Source of the DNA: Hippophae tibetana
Lineage: Eukaryota > Streptophyta > Magnoliopsida > Rosales > Elaeagnaceae
NCBI GenBank assembly: GCA_037013495.1
Contig: CM072807.1
Location: 1,066,501-1,130,500 of the forward strand
Length of the DNA: 64,000 nucleotides
Direction: 5' to 3'
A model generated the notes under the pieces. That model was not told where the DNA came from and made no database searches. It worked only from the letters and a program-made list of their open reading frames with translations. A program made the translations under genes and the position numbers. Shown in pieces: positions 1 through 11,200 of this stretch (its first letter is position 1; every line of letters begins with the position of its first letter).

Positions 1-2640
1 ATTTGTATCGTAACTTTTTTAAAATTGGTATATTAAACTATCAAAACAAAATTACTAGATCTAAATAATCTATTTTAAAATGCTAGTGGTAGCCATCCTG
101 ATATTAAGAATAAAATAAATACTTCGTACACTCTTAATATTAATAAAAAAATTATTATTTATCTTCTTTTAATCCTATTGTTTATTCATTATATTACGTT
201 TTAAAAATGTCTTAATAATATAAATAAATTTAATTAATATTTAAATTTTTTTTTATGTCATGTTAATTTTGTATATATGATAATAAAAAAAATCATTTAT
301 TATAAATCAAAAAATAAATTTTATTATTTTAATTAATAATTATTTAATACATTAATTATAATTATAAAAAATTTTGACAAAAAAAAATTACATAAAAAAA
401 GATGATTGATAGATCGTATAAAAAATTAGGGTTGGTTTAAATTGGAAAGCAATAAATTTAATTAAAAAAATAAAATAAAAATCTCATGACCACAGGATGG
501 AATTAATGGTTACCAACCTTAGAATTATCAATGTATATAAAATGAGTGAGCAAAGATTGTTAGCTCAAATAATTTTAATATTATTATGGGAAAACAAATC
601 AAACATTTCAAGAATTTGCATATTTTATTAGAACAAGTAATTTATCTAATTAGTAGAAAAACTTATATGCATATAAAAAAGAATAAAAAAATATTATTGT
701 GCTAAAAAATAATTATATAGAATAATTTTCATAAGATGTGATATACTGACATCCATACAATAACTTATCGCCGGTGAGACTCGTGTGGTTTCAATCATTA
801 CTCCTCATATGCCAAAAGAATTTTGTCCCATTCAGACAAAGTAATGCACAAATTGCGCTATATTAATTGATTTTTTTTTTCCTACAAAGATTAATTGAAT
901 TTAAGAATCAAAATATCACTTCCACGATTTTATTTTATTTTTTTGCCTTCCACATCGATAGCTCTTGTAATCCAAATAATATGGGTATAAATTATATCTT
1001 TTGGTTGATAGGTGTTATTATTTATTATTCTTATAATATATTTTTTATATATCAAATTGTTTTATATTTTATTAAGTATTTATTTTTTAAAATAAAATGT
1101 TAAATTAATATTAAATTTTATCTTGATTTGGGTAATACTATGTGACATATTTTAAGAATAATAAATAATTTTTATGATTTATTGAATAAAAATATAATAA
1201 TAATTGAATTTAATAGAATAATATTATTATTATTATTATGTTTGTTTTAACGGTATAATCAAAATAATGATAAATATTAAAATAAAATTTATAAAATTAT
1301 AAATAAATTTTTTTGATTTATAAATTAGATAAAATAATAAATAATTAATGTATATTATTTTAGAGGTGTGGGAGGTACGAGTCATGCTAATGCATTACTT
1401 TATATTTATTTTCAAATATTTTAAATCATTCTTATTAACCTCAAATAAACACGAAATAATTAAGAATTAAGAGAGATAGACTATAATGTCCCTAGCCTAT
1501 CTATGTTGTTAAAATATTTATATTTTTCTCTCTCCTAATTGAATTCATCATTTTTTGTTGTCTCCAAAATAATATGTATTACCGTCGTACTAACATTGTT
1601 TTCCACTCCTAAAGTTCTACCCTGCCTTTCTACACTGTACGAATAAAGCGTTTGCATTGTTTTTAAAAAAAAAACTATTTTTTTATTAAAATATATAAAT
1701 CACATTATTACAATATTAAAACTTTCAACTTTAATTATTAATTTAATCTCCAATTATTGTTTAATAAAAAAATAAAAGATGTAATAATAGTCAATATTCT
1801 TACAGGTTACAGCTAGCATAGTAATAATAATCTCCATAGTTTCTCTTTTTTCTTCATCAATGATTGGCATTGATTGGGTAGAGTTAACAGTTTTAGATTC
1901 AACCAATAATATAAAACTATAGGCACATCGCGCATATAGAGCATACACGATCCTTCATTGAAGCCTACAAGAAAGTCCTACAAGAAAGTTATAGAAGCAT
2001 AATTGCAGACAAAGACCCTAGAGATCACCTAAAATGCTTTCATGTAAATCTTAGGAACATTACACATGTATTAAGGTAGGTCCTTACAAAACTTCTTCAC
2101 CATCCCTTGAGGGACTGGCTCGAAAACTCAAAAATAGAATTTTTTTGGCTAAACAACTACAACCTCATCAAACTTTGGACTATCTCACAAAAGGTGTAAA
2201 CTAAAAAAACCTAATACTTTGGTCCGCATGTATTGAGTGTTACAATTAAATCTTTTTTATCACACTTAAATCCCAAACTTGAAGTTTGGGCACTTGTGTG
2301 ACATATTAGTCACACTATAGTCCTCAAACTTCTAATTAGAATTAATGTGTTAAAATATAATAATTTTGGGAAAAAGTGTTGGAGTTTTTTTAATTTGAGG
2401 TCCCTTGTCCTAATCATTCTAAGTTTGGGGACCATAAAAGATATTTAGCCAAAAATTTATATGGCACAGAGCATTACCATTTGGTATGCTCTATCCCTTC
2501 TACACCATTAATTATTGACTTGGTATCATAATAATAACAAATGGGTAAGAAAGAGATCAATGACACACACCCACATGTTATCACACTTTCACACACCTCT
2601 GTAAATGTGAATGTTCTTTGAAAAAATATGCAAAAAATTT
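1..2640. other. AT-rich intergenic DNA without a gene
   Basis: The sequence is very AT-rich, with many A and T runs and short frames of low-complexity translation. I see no exon-like segment with recognisable protein similarity. The only structured piece is a possible MITE near 2.15-2.46 kb, listed separately. It lies downstream of the minus-strand NFD2-like gene. Confidence 0.6.
2147..2456. mobile_element. Possible small TIR element (MITE)
   Basis: A GGCTAAA word on the left and its inverse TTTAGCC on the right bracket about 300 bp. The inner flanks are loosely inverted as well: 'catcaaactttgg' on the left against the inverse of 'aagtttggggacc' on the right. A short palindrome (ccaaacttgaagtttggg) sits near 2275. 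There is no coding capacity. The match is short and the target duplication is only a T/A run, so this is tentative. Confidence 0.3.
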
Positions 2641-3209
2641 CGAAGTTTACATGCAGAGCTTCTCCCCTGCCCGCCCAAAAAAAAAAAAATTCTTTCCAAA
2701 GTAAACTAACTATACAAGACTGGCTGACCCGACTGGGATTGGAGTTTTAGTCCCTCTATTATTCATTGTATCAGAAGTTTGAAACAGCTTTAGTTATTCT
2801 GAATGTCATCATTCTAAAAAGCATGAGGCTTCCTTGGTTTGGAGCTAGCCAGCTGTTTGAATTGAACCAAAAAGAGTATAACTTCTTATTTGAAAAGACT
2901 ACTGAAATAATACTTTCTATTGATGTTACTAAAATCGGCAGTGTTTTCAATCAAGGGCAAAACAATTAGCAAAAGAAGCTACACCATACCACAAACACAA
3001 ATATCCAAATATAGTTTATACCAACCAAACATATCTCAGTACAACACCAACAAAATTTTCCACACAATCCATATTTATAGCCAGCACAATTTCAGAAAAT
3101 AGATTAAAACTACGACAGTTATGGTTTTTCCCCCACTCATAAAGGTCAAGATACTCAGAAACTGATAACATAACTAGATATCTTTTAGCAAAAGATTACG
3201 GAGACCAAC

Positions 3210-6200
3210 CTAAGACACAAGAGCTTTGCCAACTTTACCACCATGTACAGCCCAGAAAATACTTCCAGCATCATCAACCTTTCCAATGTCAACAGCAATG
3301 GCACCAAAAATTGCTCTAAACGCTCCACAAACCACTACAGGAGTTGAAGAATTGGTCTTGGGAGAAACTCTCACCACCTTCTGCAACCCGAGTCGCAGGC
3401 CATCAACAACACAATATTCGACCTTCGAAATTTCCGCAACCCGTTGGTTCAAATCTTTTGCAGAAATATCAATGTCTTTGGCCAGATATCTAAAAGAGGT
3501 TGATGCTTCGATTACATTAGAACCCAAAATGGTTAATGCCTTGTTGTTCTCTTCAGAGAATGAGGCGTGAGTCATGGCACGGCGAAGAAGACCAATGCTC
3601 TGGAAAGTGTAGCTGAAATGCAAAGAAATTAAAGCACGACCAGCAATTGTACTTGTCCCCAGTGTCAACATTCTATTATGCAGATCTTAATGAAGTCCAC
3701 AAGCACAGATAACAAGCAGCTAAGGTAACATGGACCAAGTGCTAAGCAGGATTTGTCAAAGGAGTACGTAAGTTTTACATGACAGTTATACATAGACAAG
3801 TGTTATAAGATGTCATTGAAAGACAATTGGGATTAATTTTACTTAACAAGCATGCATACGATGTGAGAAGCCAATTAATTTATCTTGAAAATTTCAAATT
3901 ACACAACTTCATCTAATAAATTTTACATTTAAAAGTTTTTATTGTCTTAGTTGTGATTGGTAAAAAAGGCAGTTTATAATAAAGTTATCCAAAAACTTAC
4001 GTTGACATTGAAGAGGTCTTTAGGTAGTTGCTGGTTTTTAGGAGTTTATCACAAGTCAGTTTTTGAATAAATCCTAGTCTCTAGGGGTGTGATTTGCAGC
4101 AGCAAATATCACGTTTTCTGTTTAGCCATTTACACAGCTATTTTGTAGTTTTTCCGTTGATCATTGTAAGGCTATTTAAGAGCCATTTTTCAGTTCAATA
4201 AAATCAAGTAATCAGCATTACATTCCGATTTCCTAGTTCAACAAATTGGTATCAGAGCCACCATAGGTGCTGGAAAAAAAAACAAAGCAGCAATCTTTGT
4301 AACATTGGTAGCGATGGCAACAGAAGGAAGTTTTGTACAGCTGCTATCCCTCGTTTTGATGGTCATTATGATCATTGGAAGATGTTGATGGAGAATTTCT
4401 TAAGATCTAAAGAATATTGGTGTCTTGTAAAGACCGACTATGTTGAATAAAAAATTGGAACAACATTGACAGAAGAGCAACGGAAAAACTTGATGAAATA
4501 AAGCTGAAAGACTCGAAGGTAAAAAATTACTTGTTTCAAGCCATTGATCGATCTGTTCTAGAAACCATTCTCGAGAAGAATACATCAAAGCAGATATGGG
4601 ATTCTATGAAGAAGAAGTATGAAGGTAACAACCGGGTGAAACGATCTATCCTTCAAGCTCTTCACAAAGAGTTTGAAATTCTTGAGATGAAATCCGATGA
4701 AGATGTCTCTGCCTATTTTTCACAAGTAATGGCCGTTGCTAATAAAATGTGCATTTATGGTGAACAAATGAAGGATAGTATTCTCGTGGAGAAAATACTT
4801 CAGTCATTGAGCGACAAGTTCAATTATATTGTTTGATCAATTGAAGAATTGAATGATATTGATAATCTTTCGATTGATGAACTGCAAAGCTCTTTAATTA
4901 TCCATGAGTAGAAATTTCAAAGATCAAAATCAAAAGAGCAGGTACTAAAAGTCACTTAGGACAACAACACAAGAGGAAGAGGCCGTGGTCGCACATTGTA
5001 TCATGGAAGGCACATTGTATCATGGAAGGGATAGAGGACGTGGGAGAGGTAGCACACCCTACAATAAAAGCAATATAGAGTGTTTCAAATGTCACACTAT
5101 GGGACATTTTCAATATGAATGTCCTGATTGGAACAAAGAGGCTAACTATGCATAATTGGATGAGAAGGAAGGATTGCTCTTGATGGCATATGTAGATGCA
5201 CAGGAAGCATAGAGAAATGATGCATGGTTCCTTGACACCGGGTGTTCAAACCATATGTGTGGTGATAGAGGTATGTTCTCAAACTTGGTTGATGATATTC
5301 AACATTTTTTCAAATATGGAAACAATACTAAAATGTTAAGTTGGTGTTTAATGGCATTCACTTTGTGGTCAGTGATGTGTATTACGTTCCTGACCTAAGG
5401 AACAACTTGTTGAGTGTGGGACAACTATGGGAGAAGGGTCTTACTATTTTGATTAAGAATGGGGCCTGTAACATTTATCAACCATACAGAGGATTCATTG
5501 CTCGCACTGAAATGAGTACTAATCGTATGTTTATCTTGATAAATGAAAGATTCACAACCAAAACAAACACCACAGAAGAGTGTTTGCATACAAGTGTTAA
5601 TTCCACACATTTATGGCATCAACAATATGACCACCTAAACTTAAAGGGCTTACAGACTTTGCAATCCAAAAGGATGGTGCACGGATTGCCTCAAATGGGA
5701 GTTTCAAATATCACCTGTACTGATTGCTTTACAGGAAAGCAACACAAGAATGTATACCAAAAAAGAGTGAATGGCGTGCAACAAGGGTACTAGAGCTTAT
5801 TCATGTTGATATATGTGGGCCTATTCAACCTACATCACACGGTGGAAAGAGGTATATGCTGTGTTTTATTGATGATTATAGTCGTAAGGCATAAGTGTAT
5901 TTGTTAGTTGAAAAATCAGAAGCATTTGAAAAATTCAAAATCATCAAGAAACAGGTAGAAAAAGAAGCAGAAAAATCTATCAAATGCTTAAGGAGAGATA
6001 GGGGAAGAGAGTTCACCTCACTCAATTTTAAAGCCTTTTGTGAAGAGAAAGGGATCAAAAGACAGCTCACAACTGCCTATACTCCTCACCAAAATGGAGT
6101 TGTCGAAAGAAAAAATAGAACAGTCATGAACATGGTGCGTTGTATGCTCATTACCAAAAAGGTCCCTAAAACCTTGTGGGTAGAGGCTGTCAATTGGACT

Positions 6201-8269
6201 TTCTATCTACTGAATAGATGTCCAACCTTAGCAGTCAAACATGTCACTCCATACGAAGCATGGAGTAGAATCAAGCCTTCAATGGAACATCTTCGTATTT
6301 GGAGGTGTGTTGCACATGTTCATATACCAGAGGCAAAAAGAAGGAAGTTAGATGACAAGAACTCCCCTTGTGTTTTCTTGGGTATTAGTGAAGAATCCAA
6401 AGGGTATAAGTTGTTTGATCCTACGACTAAGAGAATTGTGGTCAGTAAGGATGTAATTTTTGAAGAAGAAAAAAATTGGAATTGGGATAGTGATTTGAAA
6501 GAACAAATCGGAGCAGAATTAATGTGGAATGATGAGGAAGAAATTGAAAGAGAGCATGATATTATAAATGATGAAAATAACGAAAAAGGTAACGATGCAT
6601 GCATTGAGCTTGATACTGCAAATGATGAAAATAACGAAAGATGTAATGATGCAGGCATTATAATTCAAAGGGAAAGAAGAATGCCAACATGGATGAATGA
6701 TTATGTGAGTGGAGAAGGGTTAAGTGAAGAAGAAGCAGAAGCCTACATGGTACAAGATGTCATTGGGGATGATCCAATTCTGTTTGAAGAAGCTATAAAG
6801 CATGAGAAATGGAGAAAAACAATGGATAGTGAAATAAACTCGATTGAAAAAAATAAAACTTGGGAGCTCATAGATCTACCACTTGGAGCAAAGACAATTG
6901 GAGTAAAATGGATCTACAAAACAAAGTTAAATGAGTTGGGTGAAATTGATAAATATAAAGCACGCTTAGTGGCTAAGAGGTACTCTCAACAACAAGGCAT
7001 TGACTTCACAGAAGTTTTTTGCACCTGTTGCACGCATGAATAATATAAGGATGATTGTGGCATTAGCAGCATGCAGAGGATGGGACATCTTTCAACAAGA
7101 TGTCAAATCAGCATTCCTTTATGGAAGAATAAGCGAGGATTTATATGTTGAACAACCAAAGGGGTATGAGAAGAAAGGGAAAGAGCATAAGGTTTACGAA
7201 CTACATAAAGCATTATATGGTCTAAGGCAAGCACCGAGGGTCTAGTTTAGTTGCATATAATCTCACTTCATCGGTGTAGGTTTTCAAAAATGCCCAACTA
7301 AACAGACCTTGTTCATCAAAAGAAATGGAGGTAAAATCTTAATTGTTAGCATTTATATTGATGATTTAATATATACATGTGATGATAAAGATATGATGCT
7401 TGAGTTTAAGAATGCTATGATGCAAATCTTTGACATGACTGATCTTGGAAAAATGAGGTTTTTCCTCGGAATTGAAATGTTACAAAAACCAATATATGTC
7501 AAGACCCACTGAGTTGCACTTACAAGCTGCAAAAAGGATCTTAAGGTACTTGAAGGGAACAACTGGTTATGGGATTTTATATGAGAAGGGAGGGGATGAA
7601 AAATTGCTTGCTTTTACAGACTCTGACTACGCAGGAGATGAAGCTGATTCTAAAAGCACATCAGGTTATGTGTTCTTATTGAGTGCAGGGGCAGTATCAT
7701 GGATTTCTAAAAAACAGCCAATCGTTACTCTTTCAACCACAGAAGCAGAATTTGTGACTGCTGCTGCTTGTACTTGTCAAGTCATATGGATAAGACAAGT
7801 TCTGAAGAATTTAAGCCATGATCACAAAGGTTGCACCACTATCCTGTGTGACAACACCTCTACAATCAAACTCTCCAAAAATCCAGTGATGCATGTGTAG
7901 AACACAAGAGCAAGTTGCTGATCTAATGACTAGAGTTTTCAGGAAACCAAAAGGATTTACAAGGGAGTCAAGAAAATTGAGAAAATGTGAGCGAAAGTAA
8001 TATACCCAATTTGCTTCTGAAGGGTTTCAAGAGCAGAAGAAAAAGGTGAAGAGGGTTTGAACCTCTGCTGGAGTAGTGGGTTATCATCTTTTCCCTGCAA
8101 AAATTTACAGAAAGAAAAAGGGAAATTGACACTGTTTCTTTTTGTTTTTTCTGCCAAGAAAATTAACTATTATCTCCGGAAGATCACATAAGGGTTAGAA
8201 AAATACCCAAGTATGAGGAAGGATCGCCAAGAAGAAAATGGCTAAAACAGTAAAATATCGGAGACTCAT
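3210..8269 (-). CDS. NFD2: NFD2-like RNase III-domain protein, 3 exons (8269-8207, 8094-8006, 3612-3210)
   Basis: The three exons join in frame to about 184 residues. Splice sites are gtattt...tttgcag (8206-8095) and gtatat...tttcag (8005-3613). Exon 1 starts at ATG 8269 and encodes a hydrophobic leader (about 20 residues, MSLRYFTVLAIFFLAIL) that looks like a signal peptide. The rest resembles plant NUCLEAR FUSION DEFECTIVE 2, a small RNase III-domain protein needed for karyogamy; Arabidopsis NFD2 is about 190 residues. The domain begins near residue 45 (ALETLQKQIGYTF) and includes LLRRAMTHASF (59-69). The RNase III signature reads NKALTILGSNVI (74-85): K75, T78 and S82 occupy positions that carry the catalytic E, E and D in active enzymes, so cleavage activity is unlikely. 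Intron 2 (4393 bp) carries an antisense copia element. A longer frame running up to 8157 has no ATG; it continues through the exon 2 acceptor. Confidence 0.85.
4003..4243 (+). repeat. 5' LTR of the degenerate copia element
   Basis: The segment starts TGACATTGAAGAGG and ends TTCAACA, immediately before the primer site. It contains a TATA-poor AT-rich region and an AATAAA-like word near 4198. With no second LTR to compare, the left boundary is uncertain by some tens of bases. Confidence 0.55.
4247..4259 (+). other. Primer binding site for initiator tRNA-Met
   Basis: TGGTATCAGAGCC is the standard plant Ty1-copia primer site complementary to the 3' end of initiator tRNA-Met. It lies three bases after the LTR end. 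Confidence 0.9.
4314..7955 (+). pseudogene. Broken copia gag-pol
   Basis: The gag start at 4314 begins MATEGSFVQ and hits a stop at about 4450. The pieces that follow are: a gag UBN2-type segment (4531-4836), a CCHC knuckle (CFKCHTMGHFQYEC, about 5081-5125), a protease motif DTGCSNHMCG (about 5234-5265), gag-pre-integrase and zinc HHCC (5590-5760), an integrase core with HPHQNG-type context and ERKNRT (5895-6300), RT (6830-7510, with YIDDLIY near 7355) and RNase H (7500-7940). These pieces lie in several frames separated by stops and deletions. For example, the RT jumps frame near 7015, part of the RT C-terminus is missing near 7500, and the RNase H tail is deleted near 7898. It cannot make a functional polyprotein. 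Confidence 0.85.
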
Positions 8270-11200
8270 TGTCGCTTATTTTTCCTCTCTCTCTTGATTC
8301 TTGCTTCGCTTTTTTACCTTTGCTGTGGAAGAATGACGGACAATTTACTTCCAAATCCTGAAAGGCCAACGGGTGCTTTTGTTTCAGAGGAACTGCGCTG
8401 TGTAAAGTACTTAAAAAATTTCTTTTCTTTCTTCCTTTTACGTTAAAATATATCTTAATAATAGTTTAGATAAATTAATATATATACTATTAAATTATTT
8501 AAAAAAATTATAAATATATCATTTAATTTTTTATTAATGATATAAATTTATCAATAATTTTTTATTAATTATATAAATTTATTATAAAATATAATTTAAT
8601 GATATATTTATATCAACAATTATAATTAATTACAATTCTTATCAACTAATCAAATAAAATTATATATTTATAACTTTTAGGTATATTTATTAATTTATCC
8701 CTAAAATTTATCAAGAAATAAGACCAATGGCGCCACTCTGTCAAATAAAGTTTTTAACAGAATAATAATAAAAGAAACAATTTTACATTTTTGAGAAATA
8801 AATTTTACATTAATTCGTTAAATTGTCTTATATAAAAGATTTCAATTATAAAATACTAATAAATAAGAATTAATAAATATTTTAAAATAAAATCATATTT
8901 TTTTTATCATTTCAATGATAGGGCAAATAATAATCTTTTTTGCGAGCTTTTATTACCAGTACTTATAATAAATATAACCAATTAAATTAAAAAAAATATG
9001 CCAAAATTATAGCATCAATCTTAATAAAAAAATAAAAAAAATTAGACGTAGATTTAGAATAAAAAATATGCCAAAACTTAATAAAAATATGTTAAAAATC
9101 GCACTAAAATAAGTTTACGTTAAAAATAAAACCAATTAAATTAAATTTTATACATAAATATACCATCATTTATGATTACTTATTAAACCTAAAATAAACG
9201 TACAATAGAGCAAGTTCTGAACTCTTTTTCCAATTATCAAGTATAAAAAGCAAAATCAAAACAGAGAAAGATATGGAAAAATTATAAGAGAAAAATTAAA
9301 AGATTATAAGAATGGCTAAAGTTTTGATAGTAAACTAACAATTTTATATAAGTAATGATATTATTAAAAAAAATTGTTATTATCACAATATAAATATATA
9401 AAATATTAATTTTATCTCTAATATTGTTTACAAATTAGTATCACAACTATTAAATAAAATTGTCATTAAAAAAATATTCCTATAATAATAAGTTTATTTT
9501 ACATTTAATTATAAATATATATAGTATAAAAACAAATTTTAAAAATAATACTTTTATTTGCTATAATACTTAAAAAGAATGATATTACACACACAAATTT
9601 GTACACATTTTTCTATGTCTGATTTTATGAAAGTTAGATTGAATATTATAAAGAATTTTTATACTTATTTAACTCTTATATTTATAAAGTTTTGTCAAAA
9701 TGTAGATATTTTGTTAAATTTGAAAAAAAAATTGTATAAATTTTCAAGAAATCATAGATCACAAAAAGCACATTTGAGAAAAATTTCAAGTTTTATGTAG
9801 AGATGATATCAACTGCAAATCATGTTTTTATATTTTTAAAAATTATGTCTTTGTATCAATGGTTAGTTTTCAATTTGATATATCTAAAAAAAGAAGTTGA
9901 TATTTATTGTATGTTATTTCTATTTTCAATGAAATTCTTCCTTATTTTATCCTAAAAATATTGTCTACATTTATATATATATATATTACTTATGTAATGA
10001 TATTTGATGTAATCATAAAAATTAGGGAAGTGAATAATTTTTTTTACAACTTTATCAAGTAGTATAATATAAATAATTACAAAAAAAAAATCAAAATAAC
10101 AGATACCAAAAAATATTATGAATTTTCATTGATTTATCATAAAAAGTATTATATATTATGGAGCTTATTTCACAATTTTTGAGTAATTATACTTGTCCAA
10201 AAAAATTGGACTCCTTAGGTGATATTCTAAAGAGGGTTATATGGGTATAATTATTGTAGTTGATATTTGTTTTTGAAATAAATTCTAAATCTCTTCCACA
10301 TCGTTCTTGTTTTAAAGGATTTCAATAGGATAATAGATATTAATTATTTTCTTTTCAAAAGAAATAAATCTAAAGAAAATTATGTATATATAGACGTTAT
10401 GATTTATCTTTGTCTTTAAAACGTGGTTAGTCTCACATTGGTTTTGTGCCCATAAAAGAAATTTTAAATCTCCTTTTTACCATTCACATTTTAACAAATT
10501 TAAATGGATTTATTAATCTTGATTTCTTTACTTTAAAAAAACACAAATGTTATTTTTTAATTAATTAATATAATATTACGTCCAATATTTTGAATAAGAT
10601 TACTATAACAATCATCTTGTAATCATAAGGTATATATTATTAAGATATAAAATAAAAATATGAGATTTATAGTTGTTAAAACCTCTTAAGGAAAAAAAAA
10701 AAAGCTTACTTAAATAGCAGAGGACAATAGTTTGTTGACCTGAGTGTTTGAGATCATTTGAAGTTCGGAAGATGAGAGTTTTTTAATTAAACATTTGAAT
10801 TTCAAAAAAATTATTACAGATGGAGTAAACCTCATCTCTAAACAGGCCAGAAACAAAGTATACTTAGGGAACTGTGATTTTCACGATAATAAATAATATT
10901 GTTAGATTAAATTATATATCTTTAAAAATATTTATTTTTTAAAAAATAAGTTTTTCTACAATAGTAATTGTTTTTCTAAAATTATAACTAGCCTTAATTT
11001 ATAAGTCATGTTCAAAGTTCGAGAGGTTAACGGTCTCTCAATGATTATTCAACAATGGAAGTTAGGGGTATGCATTTTTTTTTTTAGTCCTGCGACCAAT
11101 CTGAATCCATGATTAAATCAAGTTTATATTTTATACAAGTATTTCTAAAAATTTCTATTTGATAAGTTCGATTAGTGGTAAAGCTATGTGTGGGACTAAA

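Larger units (their letters stand above)
4003..7960 (+). mobile_element. Degenerate Ty1-copia retrotransposon in NFD2 intron 2
   Basis: A 5' LTR, a tRNA-Met primer site and remnants of gag, protease, integrase, reverse transcriptase and RNase H occur in normal copia order. The reading frame is broken many times. After the RNase H remnant (an EQVADL-like stretch near 7905-7935) only about 70 bp remain before the host exon, and no copy of the 5' LTR is visible there. The 3' LTR therefore seems deleted and no target duplication can be named. The element points opposite to the host gene. The left end at TG 4003 is my best reading, not proven. Confidence 0.8.

Noticed and set aside
3226..3570. Plus-strand frame of 114 codons over NFD2 exon 3
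   Set aside because: It is a shadow of the minus-strand RNase III-like exon and has no similarity of its own.
8006..8157. Open frame upstream of the NFD2-like second exon, with a possible start at 8157
   Set aside because: The codon at 8157 is TTG, not ATG, and the frame runs through a good TTTGCAG acceptor. A signal-peptide exon with an ATG at 8269 joins in frame instead.
10280..10330. CTTCCACATCG resembling the plant snRNA upstream element
   Set aside because: There is no TATA box at the fixed spacing and no snRNA-like sequence downstream.
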